Shown in pieces: positions 21,116 to 31,778 of a stretch of DNA of 64,000 bases. Each line of letters opens with the position of its first letter. The first letter of the stretch is position 1. The stretch lies in assembly GCF_001761485.1 (NCBI RefSeq), contig NC_090775.1:2046001-2110000 (forward strand), written 5' to 3'. Under the pieces are notes generated by a model, which did not search any database, was not told the DNA's origin, and saw only the letters and a list, made by a program, of their open reading frames with translations. The position numbers and the translations under genes were made by a program. This stretch comes from Yarrowia lipolytica (lineage: Eukaryota; Ascomycota; Dipodascomycetes; Dipodascales).

Positions 21116-24094
21116 ATGTCTTCTGCTGTGCACTACGCCGCTTTGTCCCCTCACCGAGGGTGTGGTTTGTCATTGTCACCTCAACTTCGTGATGATGTGT
21201 CGCACTGTGCCACACAAGGCGGAGCTAAACCTAATAACCATGGCCAACCACACACAAACCACCACTTCCAGCTCAACCGCACACCAGTTGTACCCATGCG
21301 ATACACCAATCTAGAAGAGCTGGGGAAGGCCGCGAGGCAGGCAACAGGGGCCGTGTCGGGCTTCAAGCCCAAGCGCATGGTCGATCTGGCACTATCTCAG
21401 ATAGAGCAGTACAAGCAGATGTTGGAGATGGACCTGGAGCTGGCAGCCTACCACATATTCCAGGCCCGCGAGATTCTGTTTGTGTGCATCCCTCGCCACC
21501 CGGACTACGATAAATTCCAGGCCAAGAAGGGCCCTTTCCACGAGACGTACGTGGAGCTGTGTGACCTGGCCGAAACCGACAGACGGGTGCTGGAGCTCAT
21601 CTCCACTGTCAAGGGCAAGTATGTGCGGGAAAAGACATCGGGTGTGCGACGACAGTCCAACGACGACCTGCTGCAATCCATCGACGACACTATACGAGGC
21701 TTTTCGCATCTCGACGTCCAACAACAGTCTGCCCCCCCCACAGAGACTGATCCACTCAAAGACAAGCTGGAGAAACTGCGTGGTAGGAGCCCCGAGGTGC
21801 AGCGGGCTACATTGACGACCAACGGCAGCAGCACCACCACCACGAAAAACGGTGTCATGCCCCCACCGAAGATATCGCCACCGCCCGTTCCAGTGCCGCA
21901 AAACGGAGGCTACGTACGACAGTCATATGTGGGCCCTGCATCTGTGCCCTCCCCACCGCCCCATTCAGTGACTCCGCCCACACCGCCACGTCACACTATC
22001 ACGCTCAAGGCGCCGCAGCTGATCTCGTACCTTGGACACGCTCCCGAGACTCTGCTGCTGCTCGACATTAGACCCCGAGCAGACTTCCAGAAATGCCATA
22101 TTGCCGCTCCCAACGTTGTGTGTGTGGAACCGCACCTGCTGGAAGCAGACATGACAGATGAGCAAGTGGAGGAGAAAATGCTGGCTGCACTGACGACGGA
22201 GGAGTTTGAGCGGTTCATGGCCCGATCGGCGTTTGAAATCGTTGTCTTCTACGACCAGAACAGTACAAGCTACCAGACCCGTCCGCTGAAAATTCTGCTC
22301 AAGGCGCTCTACAGCCAGGCGTTCAAGCGGCCTCTTCAACGCCCTCCATGTCTGCTGGTTGGAGGTCTGGACGAGTGGAGACACTCAGGAGCTGCCACAT
22401 CTTTCATTGACACCCGGTCCCCTCTACAGCAAAGGGCAGAGCTGGCACGAACACAAACGGATCCTACCCCCGTGGCGTCCTACGACCCCAACAGAGTCTA
22501 TTCGCACCCCTACGCCAGCAACTACGCCAGCTATGCGTACTCATATGGTCCTAACCAGTCATCCCCAACTCCCCCTCCAGTACCAACCACCCCGCCTCCG
22601 AAACCCCCCTCTGCAATGTCGTCTTCGTCGTCGCTCAACCTCCCACAATCAATGGCCCTATCTTCATCCACGTCGTTGCCGGATCCCAGCTCGTACAAAA
22701 ATCAAATGTACTCATGTCATCCGTATCTCAACGAGCCCCTACCGGAGTCCAGGCACCACACACACGGCGTATCTCAGCCCGCCCAGGCTGCCCGGTCTTC
22801 GCATGGCTATTACTCCCATGCTCTTCCTCAGTTGTCGGTGAATACGGCCTCTTCACCGATCAAACAGCCGCCCAGTGCTTATTCGCCAAAAGAAAAACAC
22901 AATGGCGAGTTCCCCAGTTACAAGAGTGTGCGCCAGCCTATCCCACAGTCGCCGTACCTGCCCCATCTTGCACCCATGTCCGGATCGCCTCCCCCCATGT
23001 CTCTGACCTTTACCACAGGTCTCAAGAACCTCGGAAACACCTGCTATATCAACTGCATCATCCAGTGTCTTGCCACATCGCAGCTGACCAAGATCATTGT
23101 GAATCAGGCATACAAGCATCGAGTCAACATGAAGTCAAAGCTGGGATACAAGGGAGCTTTGATTGCCAAGTATGCTGATCTCGTGCAGGCTCTAGTGGCG
23201 AACGCTTACCCTTACTTGGTCCCCACTTCCTTCAAAGGAATCATTGCACATGTCAACTCTCAGTTCAGCGGCATGGAGCAGCATGACTGTCAGGAATTTT
23301 TGACTTTCATTCTTGATGGCCTGCATGAGGAGCTCAACTCTGTGGGCGATGGTCAATACAAGCCCCGTGAGCTGACCGAGAGCGAGGAGAAGCGACGAGA
23401 GGAGATGAGTGTTCGAATTGTGTCATCTCTGGAGTGGGAGCGGTACCTCAAGTCCGCGTCTTCGTTTATTGTCGACGAATTTCAGGGCCAGTACCAATCA
23501 AAGCTCCAGTGTACTGTGTGCAAAATGACGTCGACGACATACACTGCATTCTCGTCGCTAACTCTGCCCATCCCCAAGTACGCTGGGGCCACTCTCCCAA
23601 CGCTGTACGACTGCTTCAACCAGTTTACGCAGCCGGAGTTGCTGGAGGGCGAAAACATGTGGCAGTGCCCTACGTGCAAGAAGCCGCGGCCCACTATCAA
23701 GTCTATGAAGATCTCGCGGCTTCCAGAAACTTTGATCATCCATCTCAAGCGGTTCGACCACTCACGGGGCTATGGAGACAAGCTCAACACGTTTGTTACG
23801 TACCCTCTGGAGATGGATCTCACGCGGTATTGGCCTCCGCCCACATCGGAGGACGAGCCCTTCTTGAAGAAGCTGCTTCCTCGTGGCCAGACGGCTCCTT
23901 TCCGGTACTCACTGTTTGGAGTGGCCAACCATTACGGAACGCTGCGCGGGGGTCATTACACGTCGTTCTGCAAGCGTGGCAAGCTCGGATGGTGCTACTT
24001 TGACGATACGGTGGTGAACAGAAACGTGAACGAGCGAGCCGTTGTTAACAAGAATGCGTATGTGTTGTTCTACCAGCGCCGGCACAATCCTTAG
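21116..24094 (+). CDS. DOA4: Ubiquitin C-terminal hydrolase with rhodanese domain (Doa4-like)
   Basis: Predicted 992-residue USP-family deubiquitinase (counted from the ATG at 21116; the frame is open upstream to 20951, and the next ATG at 21296 is an alternative start). In order: an N-terminal helical region (about 61-170), Pro/Ser-rich linker, rhodanese-like domain (about 293-424), a long Pro/Ser/Tyr-rich linker, then the USP domain (about 630-992). The Cys box GLKNLGNTCYINCIIQCL gives nucleophile C643; the His box RGGHYTSF gives H947. Two CxxC pairs (CTVC, CPTC) form the zinc ribbon. The rhodanese loop lacks the catalytic Cys (FYDQNSTSYQ), as I recall for Doa4. This order matches yeast Doa4/Ubp4, which recovers ubiquitin from cargo at the endosome. 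At the place of Doa4's YPxL Bro1-binding motif this protein reads YPLE; a YPYL lies at about 698. Confidence 0.88.
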   Translation: MSSAVHYAALSPHRGCGLSLSPQLRDDVSHCATQGGAKPNNHGQPHTNHHFQLNRTPVVPMRYTNLEELGKAARQATGAVSGFKPKRMVDLALSQIEQYKQMLEMDLELAAYHIFQAREILFVCIPRHPDYDKFQAKKGPFHETYVELCDLAETDRRVLELISTVKGKYVREKTSGVRRQSNDDLLQSIDDTIRGFSHLDVQQQSAPPTETDPLKDKLEKLRGRSPEVQRATLTTNGSSTTTTKNGVMPPPKISPPPVPVPQNGGYVRQSYVGPASVPSPPPHSVTPPTPPRHTITLKAPQLISYLGHAPETLLLLDIRPRADFQKCHIAAPNVVCVEPHLLEADMTDEQVEEKMLAALTTEEFERFMARSAFEIVVFYDQNSTSYQTRPLKILLKALYSQAFKRPLQRPPCLLVGGLDEWRHSGAATSFIDTRSPLQQRAELARTQTDPTPVASYDPNRVYSHPYASNYASYAYSYGPNQSSPTPPPVPTTPPPKPPSAMSSSSSLNLPQSMALSSSTSLPDPSSYKNQMYSCHPYLNEPLPESRHHTHGVSQPAQAARSSHGYYSHALPQLSVNTASSPIKQPPSAYSPKEKHNGEFPSYKSVRQPIPQSPYLPHLAPMSGSPPPMSLTFTTGLKNLGNTCYINCIIQCLATSQLTKIIVNQAYKHRVNMKSKLGYKGALIAKYADLVQALVANAYPYLVPTSFKGIIAHVNSQFSGMEQHDCQEFLTFILDGLHEELNSVGDGQYKPRELTESEEKRREEMSVRIVSSLEWERYLKSASSFIVDEFQGQYQSKLQCTVCKMTSTTYTAFSSLTLPIPKYAGATLPTLYDCFNQFTQPELLEGENMWQCPTCKKPRPTIKSMKISRLPETLIIHLKRFDHSRGYGDKLNTFVTYPLEMDLTRYWPPPTSEDEPFLKKLLPRGQTAPFRYSLFGVANHYGTLRGGHYTSFCKRGKLGWCYFDDTVVNRNVNERAVVNKNAYVLFYQRRHNP

Positions 24095-25240
24095 ACTTCT
24101 CAGAGACACGGTAGGCGATATACAATGAGGGGACGAAAAGCATCTTGAAAAATATGCATATAGCTATTTATATAACGAATTATGATTGCATGATAACATG
24201 GCTTTGGTGGAGGGCAGGTGTGTACATCACACTGGTTGTTGTAAGTTTAGTTATGTACTTGATGGTTGATTACGCCTATGACTGTCTCACCTCTATAGTT
24301 CGGAGATACGGAGTCTTGGAAGTGATGTTTTCAACAAGGTCTGACTATTGATTGATTATTACGTGCCAGGTACTAAAAGAAAACGTGAGCAATTCTTGGC
24401 ATTTTTCTATTAGTAATATTTTTCCATTAGTAATAATAAATATCAAGCGATCAACCAAAGTATTTTGGTCGTTTTGTTTCAGATAAGTGTTGATGTAGCA
24501 CTGCAACAAGCTACAACCATGAGTGAACAGTATGTACTGGATGTAAGAGTATTAGTATGAGTACATTGTATATGGATGGTGGGGTGAAGAGGAGATTGTT
24601 TTATTAGCACAACCCTTAAGCGTACAGTATCCGCGTTCCCCGACTGGGGGCCGTAGCTATTACTATTTTTTTTTTTTGTTTTTTATTTTTTTTTTTATTT
24701 TTATTATTTTTATTATTATTTATATTATTTATTATTATTATTTTATTATTATTATTATTTTTTTTATTATTTTTTATTATTTTTTATTATTTTTTTATTA
24801 TTTTTTATTATTTTTTATGCTTCTTTTTTTTTTCTCTTTTTCTGCTTCTTTTTCTGCTCTTTTTTACCCTTTTTCAGCTGTTTTTCTGCCCTTTTTTACT
24901 CTATTTGAACATCTCCGACATTTCGCGGCCTGGAAATAAAGTTGTCCAGGCTGGCTAGATGGAGATAGCAATTCGGAGGTGGGATGGGAGGTGAGCTGGA
25001 GCTCGGTGTTGAGATAAGAAAGTGTATAGAAGGGCGTGTTTGAGACGCAATTAGTAAGAGAGAGACCCAATTGAGCTATTTGGGGTGTACTGGTCGCATT
25101 GTCACATCCATCTGGCCATGTCAGCCTACAAAACAACGGTTTTTTGCAGGCTCGTCGAGGGTGGCTGACTAATAAACTCCCGCATACAGCGCTCTCGACA
25201 GTGCATGACATCCACCCTCCATCCACACCACTGAGCGAAT
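24095..25240. other. Intergenic region before ARP2
   Basis: No gene. It contains a long T-rich, TTA/TTTA slippage tract (24666-24830) followed by a T/C-rich stretch, then the ARP2 promoter and leader. A 172-codon minus frame (24864-25382) overlaps the ARP2 start and has no domain; not called. Confidence 0.6.
24666..24830. repeat. T-rich (TTATT)n low-complexity tract
   Basis: About 165 bases almost wholly of T with interspersed A (ttattattttt patterns) and nearly no G or C. Confidence 0.9.
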
Positions 25241-26419
25241 ATGAGCGAACAACCAATTGTGCTAGATCAAGGAACCGGCTTTGTGAAAATCGGCTACGGA
25301 GGCACCAACTTCCCCGAACACACCTTCCCGTCGATGGTGGGTCGGCCCATTCTGCGGGCTGAAGAGCGGGCCACAGACACATACGGCGACGTGGCCATCA
25401 AGGACATTATGTGTGGAGACGAGGCTGCCGCGGCACGAAACATGCTGCAGATCTCGTACCCGATGGAGAACGGAGTGATTCGAAACTGGGAAGACATGGG
25501 TCACCTGTGGAACCACTCGTTTTACGACAAGATGAAGATTGACACCCGGGGTCGAAAGGTGCTGCTCACAGAGCCTCCCATGAACCCCCTCAAGAACCGG
25601 GAAAAGATGTGCGAGATCATGTTTGAGCACTACGGCTTCAATGGCGTTTATGTAGCCATCCAGGCCGTCCTGGCTCTGTACGCACAGGGCCTGTCGTCAG
25701 GAGTGGTGGTGGACTCTGGAGACGGTGTTACCCACGTGGTGCCTGTCTACGAGTCTGTGGTGCTCAACCACCTGACCCGTCGTCTGGACGTCGCTGGTCG
25801 AGATGTCACCCGACAGCTGATTGCTCTGCTACTGCGACGAGGATACGCCTTCAACCGAACTGCCGACTTCGAGACCGTGCGACAGATCAAGGAGAAGTTC
25901 TGCTACGTCTCCTACGACCTGGACCTCGACACAAAGCTCGCCAACGAAACCACTGCTCTGGTCGACACCTACGAACTTCCTGACGGCCGAACCATCAAGC
26001 TGGGATCAGAGCGATTCGAGGCCCCCGAGTGTCTGTTCCAGCCCCATCTGGTCGACTCGGAACAGCCTGGAATCGCCGAGACGCTGTTCAACACTATCCA
26101 GGCCGCCGACATTGATGTGCGATCGTCGCTGTACAAAGCCATTGTGTTGTCTGGAGGTTCGTCCATGTATCCCGGTCTGCCATCCCGAATGGAGAAGGAG
26201 CTCAAGCAGCTGTGGCTCACCCGGGTGCTTAACGGCGACCCCACCCGACTCAACAACTTCAAGGTCAAAATTGAGGACCCCCCTCGACGACGACATATGG
26301 TCTTCCTGGGAGGTGCCGTGCTTGCTAACATTATGCATGACAAGGAGCACATGTGGATCTCCAAACAAGAGTGGGAGGAGCAGGGCCCCGCATGCCTGGC
26401 CAAGCTTGGTCCCAGATAA
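25241..26419 (+). CDS. ARP2: Actin-related protein 2 (Arp2/3 complex)
   Basis: Predicted 392-residue actin-fold ATPase, a core subunit of the Arp2/3 complex that nucleates branched actin at endocytic patches. Visible motifs: phosphate-1 loop [15 protein letters not shown] (about 7-21), [15 protein letters not shown] (about 69-83, as actin's YPIEHGI), [16 protein letters not shown] (about 104-119), phosphate-2 loop [17 protein letters not shown] (about 153-169), [10 protein letters not shown], and the adenosine site [18 protein letters not shown] (about 300-317). Replacement of actin-specific residues (for example [24 protein letters not shown]) fits Arp2, and length equals yeast Arp2 (391 aa). 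The start ATG at 25241 gives [11 protein letters not shown], close to the family start. No intron. Confidence 0.96.
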   Translation: MSEQPIVLDQGTGFVKIGYGGTNFPEHTFPSMVGRPILRAEERATDTYGDVAIKDIMCGDEAAAARNMLQISYPMENGVIRNWEDMGHLWNHSFYDKMKIDTRGRKVLLTEPPMNPLKNREKMCEIMFEHYGFNGVYVAIQAVLALYAQGLSSGVVVDSGDGVTHVVPVYESVVLNHLTRRLDVAGRDVTRQLIALLLRRGYAFNRTADFETVRQIKEKFCYVSYDLDLDTKLANETTALVDTYELPDGRTIKLGSERFEAPECLFQPHLVDSEQPGIAETLFNTIQAADIDVRSSLYKAIVLSGGSSMYPGLPSRMEKELKQLWLTRVLNGDPTRLNNFKVKIEDPPRRRHMVFLGGAVLANIMHDKEHMWISKQEWEEQGPACLAKLGPR

Positions 26420-26931
26420 GCGGCAACTCCAGCTACAACCCTGCATTGACAGTATCAACCTAACACTGTCGATGAAGGAACTATGTATGTTATATGATGA
26501 AACGATTGACGAACTGTACTAGCTGTGTAGCAGCGAGTGCAGTGGATGTAGCAGCAGAGCTACAGAGCGCCCAACTTGCCGCGAGTCTTATTGTACGATT
26601 AGTGTAGGCTGTCAGATGGGCATTTGCAAGTATTAACTGTTATCTGTGGATATATTGTTGATTGTCAGTGCACTGTATGCCATGTCAAATTGCTAATTAA
26701 TCATTTGTGCGTGATCAACTGACCCTTCACCTTCACAGATCACATCGTCACTTCTCTCGTCTTCATTCCAAATGGGATGCAGAGTTATGACGCTGCTTCC
26801 AACTATTCAGTGGACCGCAATACTCCACCACTCGTAGCTATTTCTCAGTTCCGCACTTGTCCATCCTTCTCTACTCAACTCATAAAATCGTATTATCTAT
26901 TCATTAATCATTATATCGCCTTTGGCAAGGA
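26420..26931. other. Convergent intergenic spacer
   Basis: The 3' ends of ARP2 (+) and the ZIP gene (-) face each other across 512 bases. It must hold both terminators; I see no gene and no distinctive repeat. Confidence 0.6.
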
Positions 26932-28233
26932 CTAGGCCCACTTTCCGATGAGGGACATACAAATCATGCCTCCAACCAGACCCGACATTGCGAAAAAGAC
27001 TCGCTTTTTGGGTGCAAAAGAAAGATCTCCAAACAGCCAGTCGAACGCCAACATCTCCACAACTCCAGCCCAAATGAGCACGCCAGCAGACAGAGCCGAG
27101 ATGGTTCCAATGGCCCAAATGGTGGCAGGGTCGTTGGAGTTCATGGAGTCCATGACACCGAGACCAATAGCCATGCCGATGGGAGTGATGATGGTGAAAT
27201 AGGTGCACATGCTCATTTTGAAGAACAGAGACGAGTCACGAAGTCCGGCGATTCGAGACCCAAGGCCGATACCTTCGAACGCCTGGTGGAACAGAATGGC
27301 GATGAACAGAGAAATGAAGCCGTCATCGTCGGCAATTGTGACTGCAACGCCGACAAGAACAGAATGGAAAATGATGCCTCCCTCCATGATAATGACGGAG
27401 ATCTTATCGTTAGGATCAATCAGAGTGGCGTTGTGAGCAGCACAGCCCATGTTGGCGGCTCCAGACATGTCGATCTGGGTTTCAATTACGTCCACGGCAC
27501 CCTTGACCTGGTCCTTGTCGCAATCGTCCGATTCACTGGAGTGGTTGGGCTTCTTTCGCTCATGACGGGCTCGGAGCCATCTGGCAGAGCCGTATTCAAG
27601 CACAAAGGCAATGAAAGTACCAGCCAACGCAAGAGACATGGCAGTGGGATCGTAGCTAAGGTCTCCAAGACACTCGTTGGTGAAGTCCTCCTGACTCTCA
27701 GCTGCCAGATGCACATATGCGGTACTCAGAACCACTCCAGTTCCAAACTGCTTGACGAAGGTCATGGGGAGCGACTGGAGGTTGATTTTGAACACAGAGG
27801 TGGCCAAAACGGGTGGGAAAACACCAAGGGCCGAGGTGGCCAGAACGGCAAAAAGAGCGCCGATTCGAATGGGCTTTTTGAGATCTCGAGGCTCGAAGGA
27901 ACAGTCCAATTCCTCGTCGCTGTTTCTTCCGGCTCCGGAGAAGCTCGAAGAAGCCTCGGACCGGGCCTCGAGTTGTTTTCCAAGCAGAACATTGTTGAGA
28001 GAAGCTGCCAACACATCGATGTTCTTGTTGTTGAACTCAGTCAGACAAGCTCGCTTGTTTCCGGCGCCGTCAACGGCACACAAGAGTCGGGTTCGGTCAA
28101 CCTTGAGAATCTCTCGAACTTGCAACGACTCACTGGAGTTGATCAGAGGCTCGATGGAGTGCACGTTGATGGGTGAGAAGGCCACAGCCGCTGAAGCCAA
28201 CATCGTGGAGCAGATGAGGTTTGACAGCTTCAT
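26932..28233 (-). CDS. ZIP-family zinc/iron transporter
   Basis: Predicted 433-residue multi-pass divalent metal importer (SLC39/ZIP). The N-terminus MKLSNLICSTMLASAAVAFS looks like a signal peptide, followed by a long extracellular segment with paired cysteines (LLCAVDGAGNKRACL; LDCSFEP). Membrane helices start at IGALFAVLATSALGVFPPVL (about 122). A cytosolic charged loop (RARHERKKPNHSSESDDCD, about 220-240) separates the halves. The metal-binding helices are recognisable: IFHSVLVGVAVTI (helix IV type) and FHQAFEGIGLGSRI (helix V type, HQxxEGxxLG). The fungal Zrt1/Zrt2-like group is the closest known type, but the long N-terminal domain differs from Zrt1 (376 aa). Metal and membrane (plasma or internal) cannot be told from sequence. 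Regulation by a zinc-responsive factor is possible but unseen. Confidence 0.88.
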   Translation of the reverse strand: MKLSNLICSTMLASAAVAFSPINVHSIEPLINSSESLQVREILKVDRTRLLCAVDGAGNKRACLTEFNNKNIDVLAASLNNVLLGKQLEARSEASSSFSGAGRNSDEELDCSFEPRDLKKPIRIGALFAVLATSALGVFPPVLATSVFKINLQSLPMTFVKQFGTGVVLSTAYVHLAAESQEDFTNECLGDLSYDPTAMSLALAGTFIAFVLEYGSARWLRARHERKKPNHSSESDDCDKDQVKGAVDVIETQIDMSGAANMGCAAHNATLIDPNDKISVIIMEGGIIFHSVLVGVAVTIADDDGFISLFIAILFHQAFEGIGLGSRIAGLRDSSLFFKMSMCTYFTIITPIGMAIGLGVMDSMNSNDPATIWAIGTISALSAGVLIWAGVVEMLAFDWLFGDLSFAPKKRVFFAMSGLVGGMICMSLIGKWA

Positions 28234-28997
28234 TTTTTTCGCCTTTGTTTTTTCTTGAGTGTCGTAGATCTTCAGATCGTTATACAGAGATCAGATAGAT
28301 AGTGACCGGATGCTTGTTATATATATGTTGCGATTGAGCAATTTCATATCAGATGTATTCTACAAAAGCGAAAGAAAAAAAATAATCCAAAGAAATCGCA
28401 AAATGGAGCTGAAAGATCTCGTCTTCTTTGTCCTCGCCGGGGTCTCTTGACTTCGGGGTAACAGCCTCCTTTTCTTGGAACAACCTTAATTGTACTTGGA
28501 ATTAGTTGACCCTAATACTGGACCCGATTAGAGTGTCGTAAAAGAATATAGACTACTGTACAAGGTAGGCGAGGCTGAAAACAACAGATTCAAGAACCGG
28601 TACGAGAGAAACCTATGACTTATCTCAAATGAGTCATTTTAGAAATACTTCTAGGCCATTCTCCGACACGGTGCCCGAAATAACCCCCAAGGTGGCTGTT
28701 GTCTGCTCATTTACTATGCATGATCACGTATAAGTGAGCAGATTGGAAAAGAGACCTCAGAGAGTGTCAGATTTGGAGGAAGGAAGAATGGGACATCAAC
28801 CCAGATTTATGAGTGGATTTGGGCTATAGAAAAGAATTCGACAGGGTAATGTGAACTTTTTGATACCAATAACTACCAGAATCCATCACTCGTAACATCT
28901 CCAAAATGCCCCTTGATTCTTTGCTCTCTATGCACATGCATGCGAGCCTATTTTCGCACTAGCCACAACGCCACACCTTCACCAGCCACAGTTATCG

Positions 28998-29316
28998 TCA
29001 TCTCGTGCGTGTCTGAGATGATTTTGATAACAGAGCCCCGGATGGAAACCTGCTTTCTTTGTCTTTCTCAAACATTCGGCGTAGCGCGCGCTTGTCATTT
29101 GTGTCCGTAGCTCTGTTCCATTTTGATTGTTCCTCCATAGCCAGTCCGTGCCTGTAACCTGTGTGCCTGGGGTCGTATTCCTTCCGGAGGTGAGCGGCTT
29201 CTTTCTTGGCTTTCAACATGTTGAGTACGTCCAAGGAGTGAGTATGATGCAGGAGCCAGGGCAGTGGTCAGAATCTTTGACAAGACAGAGCGGGTATGGT
29301 CAGCTGTAGAGAGCAT
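28998..29316 (-). CDS. Possible small gene, uncertain structure
   Basis: A 78-codon frame (28998-29234) encodes a very basic, charged peptide (LNMLKAKKEAAHLRKEYDPR; ALRRMFEKDKESRFP) that looks helical and protein-like. An overlapping frame starts at 29316 with MLSTADHTRSVLSKILTTAL, which resembles a mitochondrial presequence. Together they could be a short mitochondrial protein read through an unrecognised splice, or chance frames. I know no family for it. No clear CTAAC-AG acceptor was found between the two pieces. Confidence 0.25.
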
Positions 29317-29409
29317 TGTGTATGGCTAACAAATACTGCGCTTGTACCAACCCGTATTGACTATGAGAACACGCTAGGAGGTTATTTCACAGCTGACAGC
29401 TGACACACT

Positions 29410-29441
29410 CCACCTTTGATCGTCTGTCTCATCAAAGGTGG
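29410..29441. repeat. 11-bp perfect inverted repeat
   Basis: ccacctttgat, a 10-base loop, then atcaaaggtgg. It may be a terminator hairpin or a dyad protein-binding site; no neighbouring gene explains it. Confidence 0.7.
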
Positions 29442-30261
29442 GCATGTCTCACCACTCTTTGTTCACCAAGTCCAGGGACAGTACATTCGTACGTGCAATC
29501 CCGGTAGATTGATAAAAGATTTATCGGCATGGCGAAGATGGAAGGTGCGTGTAGATAGTTACGGGTATTGTATCGGATATGGATGATACTGGAGATATTT
29601 AGATAGATCTCGTCTGGTTGTAGATGAGATGACATTTAATTCTGTGTGTTTTGTGTGTGTCCAACAAACGACCTTCAAGGTCTGTCCATCTCAAGCTTCA
29701 GGATCAATCATCATGCTCATTTTTGTGAGCAGATAAAGAAGGGTGAAAAATTAGATGCCCAGACTTCACATTGGACAGAGATGAGCAAATATAGCCGGGG
29801 TGTATGACACCAATGAAAGATCGTCTTGGCTTTCAGATTTCATTGAGACTATCTCTGCTCCTTGACGGAGGATACGGCATCTTCACATTCTCGTGCCAAG
29901 AGCCAAGAGCCAAGAGTCGAGATTCGATAACCGGGCTAAAGGAGCCACAGTGAAGAGTTTTTTCGTGAATAAGGCATTGCCAAAGTACGTTCATGACGGT
30001 GTCACTAGTTCACGTTTGACGATACATTCATCACACCCAAGATTGCTCTTCAAGATAACTGCACATAGGTCCAAAGTTGGATAAAAGAGAAGTGGATGAT
30101 TGAAAAGATAGGAAAATGAAGAATGGTTAATGAGGTGGAAATACTATCACAATTCAGAATAGTAGCGTGAATTACATGATGCAGTACGACTAAACATACA
30201 GTATGTAATATCGTGGCGGCCTCCGGACTTGCACCCATACTACAGCGCTTCAAGAGGTGAC

Positions 30262-30318
30262 TAGATCGCTCATGGAAAAGTAGATCGCCTACGGAAAAGT
30301 ATATCGCTTATGGAAAAG
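30262..30318. repeat. Three 19-bp tandem units
   Basis: Units read tagatcgctcatggaaaag, then two variants each differing at two to four positions, with exact 19-bp phase. Confidence 0.85.
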
Positions 30319-31778
30319 ATATTTCGAGTCTTTGATCATGTGACTGCTGATGCTCTCCAGGTTTGGTACCTGGTACGTACAAGTGAGTATACATACCTGA
30401 AGCTTGCGACACCTGGTCGGCAGAGTTATTGAAACCTTTGTAGCCAATCAGACACTTGTTTGTATAGAATCTCAGAATGAAAAGCAGAGTGAACTAATTG
30501 ACCAAACCGAACCGCTCATTTAGATCTTTTAGAATGAAGTCATCTGTTGAAGTTGGTGTTCTGAGGGTGTTTCGGTGATGTGAGTTCACCCAGTGTACTG
30601 TGAATATATCCGCGCGGCTAACAAATATAAGTCTTCCAACGATTCGATAGGTTTTTCTGACGACTCCCTCATTTTAAACCAAAGCGGTTTTCGCGAATTT
30701 TCGTTTTTCATGCCTCTTAGAGCCAGTTGACCGGGAACACCACCGGTATACCACCAATTTTCAGGAAGAGGTTTACGATCAACAGGCAAAATGAAATTCG
30801 AAATACCCGACTTATTCCCGTTCCACTGAGGAGCATTTTCTTATTGTTTTTTGCAACGTTGTTCATCATCATCACTGCCTTGATCGCTTTTTTTTATTTA
30901 TTTTATTTTTTTTTCTTTTTCACATCTCAACTTTGAAACCTAAAAATAGCTCGCTTCTGCATTATCTTGAACTTAATACCCCACATTTGGAGAAGGCGGA
31001 AATGGCGGTAAAAACGACCATTATTGGTACTGCTAGGATCATGTGTTAATATAGAGATTAACTAGCTCTGTAGATTCTACAGGTGCATCTATTTGTTTTA
31101 CCGATGACTCAGCTCAAACAAACGGTAGCCGAGCCGAGCCGAGGTCCAAAATATTGCAGGAGCGGCCCAGTAGCTAACTGAAGATATGCCATTTGACGTT
31201 CTTTGAATTGTTGCTGACTTTGGAAAATAAACAACTGTTGGAGTCTGTTGTTGATGCAGAGTGTGATACAAATAGCTCTCGCCCAATAAGTTCTGGAGTC
31301 TCGAAAGACATACACCATAGTCCAGGGTCTGGCTTAGGAGCTCTGGCTTAGATACCAATCACCAAGCGCTCTGGACAGACAGTCAAGAGACATACTGTGA
31401 GCCAATCGTGGACAAACATGTGGATCTCCCATCTGTGGATCATGTCATCTGATCGTGTCACCGGTGGATCTGGTGCTTACTGTACTACAAGTAGTCTCGG
31501 ACATCTCAAGCACACTTTCAGCTCATTGCCATTAATACAGATAAGAAGTGATACTACACGTACATCACATGGTACAGAAACCCACACCTCTACAATGCCA
31601 TCTCCCCATCTCCAAAGCTAGGCATACGTTGACTTTCAACTCTGTAAGCCGCACTGGCACCTTCACGCATACCAGTGTTCTCTCCTATTGTAAGACCCAT
31701 GTGTCAGTTCATCAAAGTCTGCAGGTGGACATGATTGTTTCCAGGTCCAACCGCTTCGACATGCAATAAATATATACA

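Larger units (their letters stand above)
28234..31778. other. Gene-poor 3.5 kb intergenic region
   Basis: The only candidate is a small minus-strand gene near 29.0-29.3 kb (listed separately). The region also holds an 11-bp perfect inverted repeat (29410-29441), a three-unit 19-bp tandem repeat (30262-30318), a T-rich tract (30889-30920) and several tacagtatgta/tacttgta words. Otherwise nothing supported. Confidence 0.5.

Noticed and set aside
27286-28176. 296-codon plus-strand frame
   Set aside because: Antisense to the ZIP transporter; no domain.
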